From Isoetes taiwanensis (Eukaryota > Streptophyta > Lycopodiopsida > Isoetales > Isoetaceae), in contig JAJEKV010000014.1 of assembly GCA_021234155.1 (NCBI GenBank), positions 17,640,652-17,704,651 of the forward strand: a DNA stretch of 64,000 nt. The letters run 5' to 3'. Shown here piece after piece: positions 53,746-64,000 of the stretch. Position numbers and translations under genes: made by a program. The notes beneath the pieces are model-generated. The model saw only the letters and a program-made list of their open reading frames with translations. It was not told where the DNA came from and did no database searches. Position 1 is the first letter of the stretch; every line of letters starts with the position of its first letter.

Positions 53746-54125
53746 GGATCTGCATGTGTAAACAGTCATACCAGATGTGCTTGATATGTTTGCTCCCAGC
53801 ATGGATATGCATGATTATTACGGCAATACCCAGGTAATCGATGGATGTCATCTCACCCCGTCTGCCATAGCTTTCCCTCCGGCAGTCCAAATTGCATGCA
53901 ACATTGACTCCGGCGCTCGTTATATGCTAGTAAATCTTTTTATCCAACTCTGTTCATAGGCTCAAGATTTTACATGGACTTCCACATTCTGGCAGTCATA
54001 CTGGAACTGAAAGATGAAATCTGGAGCCTTAAATCAGAGGTCGAAGGGATTCGGGTAACCCTGGATGACCGGGATGTCGTTGGATGGGAAAGGTTCTTCG
54101 ATACATACGTCGGGTTGTCGTATAT
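53746..54125. other. Exon-like or LTR-like debris, not identified
   Basis: A frame at 53777 (MLDMFAPSMDMHDYYGNTQ) runs to a gtaatc donor-like site, and 53960-54125 encodes a polar stretch leading up to a primer-binding-site relic. I do not recognise either. The second part could be an LTR end (it shares ggatggg..aggttc.tcg-like words with the chromovirus LTR end). Confidence 0.3.
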
Positions 54126-54180
54126 AGCACAAGGAGCGACGTAATTGTATCAGAGCAATGATCTTGGTTGAACAAGATCA
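54126..54180 (+). mobile_element. Relic of an LTR end with primer-binding site and stem-loop
   Basis: gagcgacgtaa is followed by ttgtatcagagc (54145-54156; one mismatch to the initiator-Met primer-binding site) and GATCTTG...CAAGATC (54160-54179). Same layout as 29270-29316 of the chromovirus. The retroelement body is not seen downstream. Confidence 0.55.
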
Positions 54181-54397
54181 AGGTAATGCAGATAGCAGAT
54201 AGAAGGATCCTTTATAGATAGCAGATGCATTTCACCTTATTTTTGCTGTTAACTAACTGTAAAGATATAAGACATTCCTTTCATTTCTAAGATCAACCGC
54301 AATGAGGATACTTGTTTTCGATCTGATGATAGAAACAGGGTAAAAATTAGTGGCTACACTTAGCTAAATGGTGAAAATTTGGCATTGTTCGAAGAAT

Positions 54398-54434
54398 TTT
54401 TTTTTTTTTTACTAAACTATGGCCTTTTTGGGCC

Positions 54435-54466
<32 letters not shown>
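54398..54466. repeat. T-run, palindrome and about 40-bp A-run
   Basis: A run of T (about 54399-54410) and ctttttgggcccaaaaa (palindrome) lead into an uninterrupted A-run of nearly 40 bases (54427-54466, with one G at its end). Could be the tail of a retroposed sequence; length may be unreliable. Confidence 0.7.
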
Positions 54467-54468
<2 letters not shown>

Positions 54469-54629
54469 AACTAATAACCAAGTCTATTTCACGCAGCGCC
54501 TCCATTTGCTGAACTTTAGCTAATCGCAAGAAAGTCTAGGTGCCAAAAATTGGAGTTTAGCCAAAACTTAGAAGCTTTCACGTCAAAATTTGGTGTACTT
54601 TAGCCAAATTATTTTATAACGTTTTATAT

Positions 54630-54670
54630 CTACAAGAAATTTATTGTGGCGGCCAAGGCCGTCGCGAACA
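54630..54670 (+). repeat. CACTA-like terminal/subterminal sequence
   Basis: CTACAAGAAATTTATTGTGG then cggccaaggccgtcgcgaac. It matches the minus-strand copy at 1321-1359 in order and spacing, and fits CTACAAGAAA + GCGACGGCC of plant CACTA ends. No partner end or transposase here. Confidence 0.45.
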
Positions 54671-57140
54671 TTTCCCTTCATCAACCCCTCAGCACATAGG
54701 AGTGTTTCAGTGGTGAAGGCAAGAACAAACATTTCCCTCCGGTTTCAAATGTGTGTGCTCTAAACCTATGGGATGCTATGGTTCTAGGCGTTAAATTTGT
54801 GCGTTTGAAAGTTTCTCACCTTGAGGCTTGCATCTTCAAATTAGGTTACAACCTTCACTATGTTGCAACCTCAAAGATTTTTTATTCGTTCAATTTTTCG
54901 CTATCAAACCTATACGATCTCCAACTTGTAATCCATACCTAATTTGCAATATGGCTATAATAAATCCCCAAAATTGTTGCAATACATGGGATTGAGATAG
55001 GCGCACTATTGGTTTATGTGGACCAATGAATAATGCAAAGGCTCAAATCCATGGCATGCCATTTTGGCCTGTCATGTCCTGACTGATAACTTCTTCCTGA
55101 ATCCATTTTTGCTTATTTACCATCTTTGCTGCATCGACGAATAATCGGCAAGCTCAAAAGCCAAATTTAACATTTTTAAGGCTCAACATTTCTATTTCTG
55201 TTGGATAGACATGTATATTTTGCAAATTGATGGCAGATTGCAATTTTAACTCATCCCTCAATCATAAGGGGCTTAAGTTAGCAGGCCAAATATTTGGCCG
55301 GCTTTCCTTAATGTTTTGCATCGTATATCTTCTTGCTTTGCGTGGATCTTCTAGTACTCTTATAACTGGCCAAATCTTCTCTCTTTCGAGCCCTTCTCCT
55401 CAGCCAGGACTATGGCAATGATAATCCTGGTAATATTTTTAACGTTTGTCTTGTTCGCCTTTCTTGTTGGTTTTCTTGCACCAAAGAAATCAAGATTTAA
55501 ATCATTTGCTGCAAGGCATTTATAATCAGGGGGTTATAGTGGTATCAGATTGGCCATAGCTGATGGCAAGGAAGTAATGTACATGCACCAACGAGAAAAT
55601 CTACCCAATTTTTTTATGCATTCGCGAGGTCAAATAAATACTAGAATGGTTAAAAGAATTCACAAAGACATTATCCTGATTATTTTCACAGCAAACGCAA
55701 TCAGACAGAAACCTTGTGGTAGATTCCTGGCCAATAGTCTTTGAACTGGTATTAAGGAGGATGCCCTTTTCTTCTTCATCACTTGCAGGAGGCTCTGCAA
55801 CTAGCAACTGTTGATGTTTCCATAATCTTCTCATGTAGAACACGAACCAAGTCATCGAGATGGATCCCATGAATGAGAATCCCGTTGAATATTGGATGTG
55901 CAGCAAACAGATTTACTATAGAATTGAAGTGACGCCAAAATAATAGATGACTCTAGTCTTCTTGACACGCCACAACTCTTCACATATTTCTGAAATACAC
56001 AACAAATCCTTCACATGGCCTAAGTCACGAACAACTCAAAGGCTTTAAAACTCCAAAACATTATTTGACATCGCCCACAACTACTGCTGCCATCGCTCAC
56101 ACATGGAAAATGCTGCCTCATCTCTTCAATGCAAACAAATATCAATGCCAGCAAAGACTTCCAATTTTTTTTCTTATCTTATTTGTGACATCTAATGTTT
56201 GCATCTAACGTTTGCAAAATTGGCATCAAAAGAAAGAGTAGTCCATTTTATTTTGTGGCTCCATAAAATTGTTTTGGCCATTTGTGTCTTCATTCCCGAC
56301 ACCGTATTCATATTCTGGCTCTGGAGCGCAAGAGGAGATTGTGCCATAAAATGCTTTGGTAGATTGAGGAGCATCGCCCATAGCTCGGCACTCTGCCACC
56401 GTACCTCACTACTAGACGTCCGTTTAGATTTGTCTGAAAAACACGTGGTATCAAAACATAAACTTACATTGCTGCCCAGAAAAAATCCATGGGCCACGAA
56501 CATAAATAAAAAATTTAACTCTCGATTATATATGTTTAGACAAGAAATTTATCAGAGCGAACATTTCTCTTACCAATAAAACCTATCGAGTTGAACCTAA
56601 TATTAATGTCTCGCATTTGATAATAGAATGCTTACTTGTAATCATCTCGTATGCTAAGAAATTAAGTGCAACAATGTTATATCTTCTAAGTTCATGTTGT
56701 TATACCTTCTAAGTTCTAGCCAGTCCATTAATCCTAGACTTTTGGATATGACCCAAGATCCTTATCATACATCTCCACCTTATGCATTACAATATAGTTC
56801 TTTAATTTTTTAATGTGATAAGATCTTTATTAACAATTGTGCAACTCTCGTTTCTAGTTATCTCTAATCTGCTAATTTTGTGCGTTTTCCGCTATGTAGA
56901 GATAAGATGCCTAATGTAGAAATTCCTGGATTTTTTTCATTTGGTTTCTCAATTTACTTATCGCTAATCTAAAACTCAGTAGGTCTTTTCATTTGGTTTT
57001 TCCATTTAGTATGCTCAAAGCCTTTCATTTTTGAATCACCACATGAGCTGTATTCGCTTGAAAGGAAAATAACAAAAGATTTAAGCGTATCAAGTGCATA
57101 TACATAACAAACTAATAGATTGTGAGGTATACATAACAAA
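54671..57140. other. No gene recognised
   Basis: Open frames at 55601-55906 (minus; contains EPPASDEEEKGILLNTSSKT), 56192-56503 (minus) and 56199-56579 (plus) have no recognised domain. They overlap on opposite strands in part and look like chance or very decayed coding. A membrane-like stretch at 55290-55400 is equally unassigned. Confidence 0.35.
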
Positions 57141-57141
57141 T

Positions 57142-57235
57142 TAATAGATTGTGAGGTTGGCAACAAAAAGAGACGTCCCTGCCATAGTCGGCCTCATTAG
57201 ACAACTTGTCAAGTTCAAGCATCTCTCGGATGTAG
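57142..57235 (+). pseudogene. GNAT acetyltransferase N-terminal fragment
   Basis: The first residues of the frame 57151-57495, MRLATKRDVPAIVGLIRQLV, follow the usual start of plant GNAT acetyltransferases of the NATA1/SAT type ((I/V)RLA...DVP.I..LI..LA.FE.L). After about 28 residues the similarity ends and the acetyl-CoA-binding motif is absent. A short remnant; the rest of the open frame is not of the family. Confidence 0.4.
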
Positions 57236-58330
57236 GCATTGCCACAACCTTTTTAAGCCCGGGGAATGCACTTATACAAAGGGGGTATGCCATGTGCGTG
57301 CAGAGGGCGACCAAAAAGACTCGTGTATACGATTTTTTGAAAGACAAATTCGATCCCTTCCATACAAAATTTACCCGAAGTAGTGATAAAAAACCCCCAA
57401 TCCATACGTATACGTGTGAAGATGGGTCAGAAAAACCCCCTACGAGTCACTTAGGCACATTATATGGCACCCACAGTGAACCCCCCTTGTTTTAAGCAAC
57501 CCCCTTTAAAGGCCCCACTTCTTTTATGCTTGAACTATGTGTTCCAAGGATCAAAGCACAAGACTCTGGGCGAATCCTAGACTCTATTTGCACCATCATA
57601 TGTATGTGGAAAGGATATGAGTCAAATTTAGGAATACAAATATAAGAGAGTTTAGAAGCTCAGCATGAAAGCACGAGAAGCAGGGGCATACAACAAAAGA
57701 ATGGAATTTCTGCACGTGATTGTGGTTGATGATTCAGATGATGTAAGAGACGAAATGAAAATGTAGCATGTTAAGATGAAGAAGCATTCAAGGCAAGCTA
57801 GAGATTAAAGGAACAACCAACTAGAGAAGACTCCTTGTCTGTAATCATGTAATCATGGCAAGGCATTGAGAATCACAACTGCCATCAACATGATTGCACA
57901 TTTGTTAAAACATAATAGCAAGTATGTTAGACACTCCTTGTGAAATCCACAACATCAACACTCTCGTTCATCGCACACTATCTACCACTCTTGTTCATCA
58001 CACACCACCTAGATGGCAAGTACTTAACTTCTGAGGAATTTATCAAGTTGGCATTCCCTTATCCCGATAAATCAAGTGGTAGTTGCTCTTGAAATCAAAG
58101 GCATAGATGCCCCAATGCCTTTCAAAATTTCTTTTGGCAATTTCATCAATCAGGCCAAACAAATATATTGTCCTAATGATAATCACCCTCAAATTTCGCC
58201 TCTATTCTGTCATTTTTACCACACAGATTCGTCCGCCTAGATTTTCCACAGAATTCTTTGCACAGACTCTTCGTCGCAGAGATTCTTCCTCACACAGGCT
58301 TCTTTGCAGCTGCATGCAAATAGATCCAGA
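57236..58330. other. No gene recognised
   Basis: AT-rich sequence with imperfect short repeats such as caacatca and ctcttgttcatcacacacca around 57950-58010. No protein or RNA similarity. Confidence 0.4.
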
Positions 58331-58600
58331 ACTTTAACCTTTTCCGGAGCTCCTTTTAACCTTTGTCGGAGCTCCATTTAACCTTTGTCGGAGCTTCCTT
58401 TTCATTTTTTCTTTGCCTCTTCAATCTCATTACGGAACTCATTTCTTAGAAAACAAGCTCATTCTGGAACTCATTTCTTAGTCTTCATTCTGGAATCTTC
58501 ATTCCAGAATTCATTTCTCAGAAATCAAGCTCAGATATGAAGAAAAACAGAGCTCCAACTCATTTCTCAGAAAACAAGCTCAGATCTTAAAAAAAAAACA
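58331..58600. repeat. Cluster of short tandem and inverted repeats
   Basis: A 21-bp unit (tttaacctttgtcggagctcc) occurs nearly three times at 58333-58400. aactcatttctyag...aaacaagctca units follow at 58437-58590. ATTCTGGAAT-cttc-ATTCCAGAAT is a perfect inverted repeat (58487-58510). Non-coding. Confidence 0.8.
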
Positions 58601-59599
58601 AAGCTCCAAAAAAAAAAAGGGGTGCTGCACACGGAGGGTTGCCCTCCAATTTCTCGAGGGTGAAGTGGCCTAAATCAAACCGTGAAGTCATGTTTTCACA
58701 ATATTTAAAGATAATTGAGTTAGGCAGAAAAAATTGAACCTCAAAAGATGCATTCTTGCAATTAGACTACAATTTTGGTTCTATTGGTAGTTGCTAGCCT
58801 ATAAATTGCAAACTTATGGACTCAAGCTTGTGTACCTTAGAGCTTGGATTCCATTCCAATAACTAAACTTTTTCCCGTGGACATGGTTGTCTGGGTCTAC
58901 TTGTGAGGATTTGCACAATAGTGTTTGGTTGGGTTAAGTTGTTTTTGCTATTACCTTTGACTTTTTGTAGGTTGAGTACAAGAGATCATGTTAGTGTTAT
59001 TGGATATAAACATCCAAGTGAAGCCTCAATGCTTGTTGTGCTTCTAGTTATCTATATGAAATTTCCATTTCGTCTTTGCTATTAGTGAGATCTATTGGAA
59101 AAAATAGAACGATATTTGCAATTTGTCTTTACATACAAAACCTGTTTACGATCCAGTAATGGAATGGAATATTCATAGCCCTTGTTGGCTATTCCTTCTA
59201 ATTATTTCGTCGGCAACAATACTTATGGTAAAGAGGAAATGATATTCACGAGTAAGTTTCTTGATGTAATGAACGATTAACATGTGACAGCCTCCAAGTT
59301 GTACATACTAAAATTCTTTGTTAATATAAATTTTCATGGTGAATTTTATAAGTCGAGTTGTTGCATTTGAATTCTCTCTCTGTTGCCTTGCCGTATATTA
59401 TCACATGGGATGGGATAATGGAATTGAAAGGAATAATATTTTAACACTGAAAATGAATTCAACATGATATACTTCTCTCACGGATCTGGCAACTCCAACT
59501 TTGTTGAGGGAAGGCATGTAAAGTTTCATTCCAAAAATCTCCATTTGTTTCTACCTCTCTATATACTCCTGGTTAGAGAAGTCTGGTGGCTTCAGCTTT
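58601..59599. other. No gene recognised
   Basis: AT-rich sequence; no coding, RNA or repeat feature that I can support. Confidence 0.4.
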
Positions 59600-59998
59600 G
59601 CCAGACAAAAATAAGATAGATAGATAGATAGATACATTATTGTCCCTTGTGCCCTGAGGCCCGTGGACTTATGTAGCATGGGCGAGCTCCCTGATGGGTG
59701 CTACTAGCACATCATGCTGGTTTCTATTGTAGCCTTTTCTGAAGGCTTCACTTTTTCCTATTAATACCGGCACCCTGCTTTGGATCGGCTTCAAGGCCGT
59801 GCACAGGTGCGTCGTTATCAATCAGCTTTTAACTGAACAATTTGTGTGGGGTTTATGAGCCGCTTTTTGTGCGGTTCATATTACAAACCCTCTTTCCCTG
59901 TCTATGACCTGGGCTACATTAGTGACGCCGATTACTATCAGGATTAAAAAACCCCGCCCCGAAGGGTTTTCGAGGAAAAACCTTAATAGTAATGGGCT
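59600..59998 (-). mobile_element. 3' end of a LINE, inverted relative to the 50-kb copy
   Basis: Read on the minus strand from 59995: attaaggtttttcctcgaaaacccttcgggg...ttttttaatcctgatagtaat, the same 3' block as 53610-53665. A 3' region of about 300 bases follows, then a (atct)n tail (59617-59636, seen as agatagatagatagat on plus). Only this 3' end is present, as expected for a 5'-truncated insertion. Confidence 0.7.
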
Positions 59999-60851
59999 CA
60001 CTAATGCATAGTATTATTATCAGATCCATTTTCCGTCATTCTGGATTTTGGATTTTTCCCACGCCATTATTGTTAGGCTGCAAAAACCTTAAACTAAACT
60101 GATTAGTACTGATTAGAGCTCCAATCCGGAGCTATGAATATGTAGTAATTACTGTCAACATAACATCACGTGTCCAAAGGTCCGTGTTTATAAACCATCT
60201 TGAAATATTCTAACTACACCATGTTAACACAATCCCCATCTTATGTAGTCACTGCCTAAAAGTTCAGTGTAAAGCGTCTAAAGAAACTTCCCAATTTCAT
60301 ACATAGCATGCATATACTATGTTGATAGAATTGATGCATTGTGCAAAGAAACCGTCCAATTTCATAGCTTACAACAGCCAATCTATATTTATACCTAATG
60401 ATGATAAAAGAATGAGAAGATCAATCATCCAGATTATGCAGATAATGGTATCACCCTTCCCTTGTTTTGTGTGTTACTAGCTATTCAATTCAAATGAAAA
60501 AACCTGATTAGATGAACGTCCTCATCTTCGAGTTTTTGAAGGCCTGCAGCATAATTGATTGTGCTATTCTCTGTTCCACTTTGTTGGACATTCTGCAGTT
60601 GGCAAAACTTCTTGTAGAGTCCCAAACATGGTTTTTGATTATTCTATGGATGTCTTCACATAATCTGCAACACGTCCTCAAGCACTTGATGTAAGAGCAC
60701 TTGTAAGCTATTATTTATTAAAGCCTTTAGGCTCTCCTTCAGTCATTTTGGTGATCCGGGAACCAGTTGGAGGGTCGTGCCCTCGCTATCCTGGCCTACG
60801 GTGGGGGTTAGACCCCTCAGTCCATAGCGTATCCCATTCTCCTTTTTGACT
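59999..60851. other. No gene recognised; diverged partial copy of the next repeat at its end
   Basis: AT-rich up to about 60745. 60748-60850 resembles the core of the tandem duplicates that follow (ccagttgg.gggtc, gccctcgctatcctgg, tacgg.gg..g), so it is an older third copy. Confidence 0.5.
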
Positions 60852-61957
60852 ACAAATACCACACTTATATACATATGCATTGTGTCTTTTCATGCTGGCT
60901 CTTATTCTATGGCGGGAGTTTATAGTGGTCCGGATTACCAGTTGGTGGGTCCAGCCCTCGCTATCCTGGTGTACGGCGGAGGCTGAGCCTCTCTGTCCCG
61001 TAACTTATTCCATCCACCTTTTACTCAAGTGCATTTGCCTTGCCTATGCAGCCCCTAGCCTCTGTTGTATTCCCTAATTTGTTGCTGAATATAAACTAGA
61101 AATATTTGATCTCTTTTATAAACTTAAGAGCTAAAGACATCTCAAAGCCAGAGAAAAGTAGAGAGCAAATTAGAGTGCCTAACATGCCAGAAAATGTCTT
61201 TACTAAATGCAATGTCTTGAAATCAAAATATATGCTACCCCAAGCTAACAGAATTGGTCATTGCCTTGATTCAAAATGAAACAGAAAACTTATCTGGAAG
61301 TCGTTCGTTCGTGTGCAAAGTTTCAGAGGCCGAAGTTTCAGAGCTGAACCGTCTTTCCCAACAGGCCAATCTCTGAAAAGCTTAAGCACCACTAGATATA
61401 CATATGCACAATACCACAAATACCACACTTATATACATATGCATTGTGTCTTTTCATGCTGGCTCTTATTCTATGGCGGGAGTTTATAGTGGTCCGGATT
61501 ACCAGTTGGTGGATCCAGCCCTCGCTATCCTGGTGTACGGCGGAGGCTGAGCCTCTCTGTCCCGTAACTTATTCCGTCCACCTTTTACTCAAATGCATTT
61601 GCCTTGCCTATGCAGCCCCTAGCCTCTGTTGTATTCCCTAATTTGTTGCTGAATATAAACTAGAAATATTTGATCTCTTTTATAAACTTAAGAGCTAAAG
61701 ACATCTCAAAGCCAGAGAAAAGTAGAGAGCAAATTAGAGTGCCTAACATGCCAGAAAATGTCTTTACTAAATGCAATGTCTTGAAATCAAAATATATGCT
61801 ACCCCAAGCTAACAGAATTGGTCATTGCCTTGATTCAAAATGAAACAGAAAACTTATCTGGAAGTCGTTCGTTCGTGTGCAAAGTTTCAGAGGCCGAAGT
61901 TTCAGAGCTGAACCGTCTTTCCCAACAGGCCAATCTCTGAAAAGCTTAAGCACCACT
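60852..61957. repeat. Recent tandem duplication, period 564 bp
   Basis: Copies 60852-61393 and 61416-61957 start acaaataccacacttatata and end cttaagcaccact. Only about three substitutions in 540 bases were seen by eye (g/a at 60949/61513, a/g at 61012/61576, g/a at 61027/61591). Each holds a short chance frame of about 65 codons. Confidence 0.95.
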
Positions 61958-62364
61958 GGATGAAGTGAGCTTTCCAACAAGCCCAAACACACCCAAAATT
62001 GCCACCAGATACAGAAGTTATGGCCAAAAGAAAACTGCAGCCAAACCCTAGCACCGCCAAAAGAGAGCCGGGACTGTCAGGTGGATTCCGTCGACTAAAA
62101 CAGAGGAAACACCATACAAATCATACGCCGACGGAAAGCTTGTTCGATAAGCTTTCCAACGAGCCCAAGAACATCTGAATCTGACACCGGAATCCCGAGT
62201 TATGAGCAAAAGAGAAGGGTTGAAACCCTAAGCACCTGATGAGCGCCTGAGTAGTCATGTAGTAGAAAACCAGGATGCAATGCTGGACTTGGTTTCTATT
62301 ATATTAGATTTATGAAAAGGAGTCTGAGATGAACAGGTTTTCATCCACACAGGTTCCCAACTTA
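61958..62364. other. Transposon-like non-coding sequence before the Helitron end
   Basis: Two diverged copies of agctttccaac.agcccaa...gagttatg...caaaag (61967-62040 and 62150-62215). No coding similarity. Probably body of the element ending at 62393. Confidence 0.45.
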
Positions 62365-62394
62365 TGCCCAACGATGCTGGGCACAATTACTAGT
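62365..62394 (+). mobile_element. Helitron 3' terminus
   Basis: TGCCCA-acgatgc-TGGGCA stem, spacer caatta and CTAG (62390-62393), followed by T. Matches the end at 5962-5992 in layout and in gggcaca...CTAGTAT. Confidence 0.7.
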
Positions 62395-62467
62395 ATCACC
62401 ATAATGCCATCCGTGTTTTGCAGGTGTAATCCAACCCAATAAGGCTGGATACCACGTCTAGCTGAGT

Positions 62468-63138
62468 GTGTTCCAAAGAGCTGAGGGTCATGTCCTATGG
62501 CAAAATAATGGACAGGAAAATGAGAGCCATGGAGCCAAGCACAAACAATCATCCAGCCATGATGTAGTTACAACTGTGGAAACACCTGCAGAAGATAATA
62601 CAATATTAGGGCTTAAGAAGGCATTGATTGATTCTGCTTTTGGTACTGAGCGCAGCCTTGTTGCTAACAGTGAGGTCCGTGCAGAAGTTATAGAACAGAT
62701 AAATGAGCTGGAAGCTAAGATTCCTACCCTGGCTCCTACAGATGCACTGCAACTGCTCAATGGAAAGTGGATTCTAGTGTAAGTTGTTCATTTCCCATGT
62801 AAAAAAATCATGAAGCAGAACCTGGTCAATATCCACACATATCATCACTTCTTCCTGGTTAACTGTCTCTTTAGTTAACTTGTGCAATTTTCTGCTATTG
62901 TTCTTTGTGCTCTGAACACAAATGTGATGTGCAGATACACTTCCTGGTCAGAACTTTTCCCCCTTCTTGCAGCAGGAATCTTGCCCCTTGTCAAAGTTCC
63001 GTAAATCTAAAACCAACCATTGATGCCGAAGCATTCAGGTGCCCAAAATTCCGTCACCTTCTTTGGGCCTTATGCATCAACTTCCTTTTCTACTACAAAC
63101 ATCTTTTTGAGTTTGCAGCCCACAATGAGTACAGGTAA
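62468..63138 (+). pseudogene. Fibrillin / plastid-lipid-associated protein (PAP), partial
   Basis: Exon 1 (to 62778) encodes NTILGLKKALIDSAFGTERS, then EVRAEVIEQINELEAKIPT and ALQLLNGKWILV: the start of the PAP/fibrillin domain (LK..L......G......R..I...I..LE..NP....LLNGKW.L). The splice at 62779/62934 restores V-YTSWSELFPLLAAGILPLVK (family YTS...LFPLL). Then a one-base change of frame leads to NLKPTIDAEAFRCPKF (family I.QTID..SF.V.N). Fibrillins bind lipids in plastoglobules. A transit peptide is not visible upstream and the frame break and loss of later exons in view suggest a pseudogene. Downstream exons could lie past the window. Confidence 0.75.
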
Positions 63139-64000
63139 AAGTTAAATGCTTCAAAACTGCCATTTTTGAAATCAAATAACAAAATATATCAAATAGACAT
63201 GCTACTACATAATAAGAATGCACTCTATATCTACGTTTGCAACTTCAACAAATCAACATTAGAACATGCAAAGCATTTCTGTAGAGAGAAAAAATTAACA
63301 GTCGGATATTGCTTTCCTTTCCCATGAATATTGTGTTACAATGCAACTCTAGTGGCTTCTCATAATCATGACTTATACAACTACAAAAGGCTTCCAGATC
63401 TAAAAGGGTAAGAAATAATTCCTAATTTACCACAAACACAAATTTATTCGAAAGCATAAACCTGCAATAAAGATCAATTTAAATGCACTGCCATTAAATC
63501 TAGTCTTTGAAAAGCAACCTCAGTCTTTCATAAAGGCTCTTTAACTTTATGACCTAGATGGAGATTGTTAATGTTTTAATGATGATATTCTTTTTCTTCT
63601 AGATTGTCATCTTAAGCAAGAGAGCATGCACAAGGTGCATTATCCAAGGGTGTTGTAAGCCATTTGCATTATCAATCACGAAGCCTCTATTCTTTGCCAT
63701 GAAAAATCACTAGATTAGCTTCATGCAGTGCCAAATATGAAGAATTTTTTTATCCAACAAATCTTTATATCTCGGACTCATGTAGTTTTTTCATGTTCCT
63801 TATGCTCTGTAAATGCAACCAGAACATAGAACAATTATCTAGCCCTGTTCTAAAGCAGTAGATATGTCCAACAGGAATTAATAATTTTTCTTAACAGTAG
63901 CAACGTTACTAGGATATGTATAAAATCCCAAAATATCATACCTTTGAGGCTCTTGTTTAACCACAAACCAGCGGCTAATATACAGTCTTGAAATTCGCTC
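63139..64000. other. No gene recognised up to the window end
   Basis: AT-rich sequence; may be an intron of the fibrillin gene or its decayed flank. I found no further fibrillin-like exon. Confidence 0.4.

Noticed and set aside
56192-56579. Overlapping plus- and minus-strand frames of more than 100 codons
   Set aside because: Neither shows a domain or codon pattern of a real gene.
57236-57495. Full GNAT enzyme in the 114-codon frame
   Set aside because: Similarity stops after about 28 residues and the acetyl-CoA-binding motif is absent.

Overview
This is a gene-poor, transposon-rich stretch of a land-plant nuclear genome. Signs of this are spliced plant genes (Lunapark, fibrillin/PAP, a half-size ABCB transporter), plant-type L1 LINEs, Ty3/gypsy chromoviruses, Ty1/copia, hAT, and Helitron ends of the plant hairpin+CTAG type. 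The large nested elements and the second LINE lineage would fit a fern, lycophyte or gymnosperm, but nothing here fixes the taxon.

Layout. 1-6 kb: a probable Helitron on the + strand. It holds a helicase C-terminal relic (about 1.14 kb), captured fragments of a NADPH-cytochrome P450 reductase-like gene (3.84 kb) and a kelch gene (4.15-4.8 kb), and a typical 3' end at 5991. 6.5-17.05 kb: a minus-strand chromovirus relic split by a 7.8-kb L1-type LINE (7142-14973) with a 13-bp target-site duplication. 17-19 kb: decayed tandem repeats. 18.95-26.33 kb: a plus-strand copia relic whose reverse transcriptase is interrupted by about 4 kb carrying minus-strand exons of an ABCB27/ALS1-like transporter and of an unidentified gene.

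27.6-40.8 kb: a 13.1-kb plus-strand chromovirus with both LTRs (about 1.65 kb), an initiator-Met-tRNA primer-binding site and a polypurine tract. Between the primer-binding site and gag lies an extra, frameshifted reading region that encodes a histone H3: an H3 N-terminal tail, a long charged insertion, then the H3 histone fold with its own stop. The same element encodes a chromodomain at the end of its integrase. This is the most unusual feature of the window.

41.9-45.0 kb: an apparently intact five-exon Lunapark gene (376 residues), the only gene here that looks functional; its intron 2 contains a decayed duplicate of exon 2. 45.8-50.4 kb: an alpha/beta-hydrolase relic, a weak Helitron-like end and degenerate tandem repeats. 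50.5-53.75 kb: a second, non-L1 LINE split by a 1362-bp hAT element with perfect 17-bp terminal inverted repeats and an 8-bp target-site duplication. 54-62.4 kb: transposon debris (primer-binding-site relic, CACTA-like end, inverted LINE 3' end, recent 564-bp tandem duplication, Helitron 3' end). 62.5-63.1 kb: exons of a fibrillin/PAP gene, frameshifted in the second.

Lunapark would shape endoplasmic-reticulum tubule junctions. The other host-gene sequences are partial copies, mostly inside or beside mobile elements. The recurring theme is gene capture by transposons. Coordinates of splice sites and frames were read by eye; no database search was possible.
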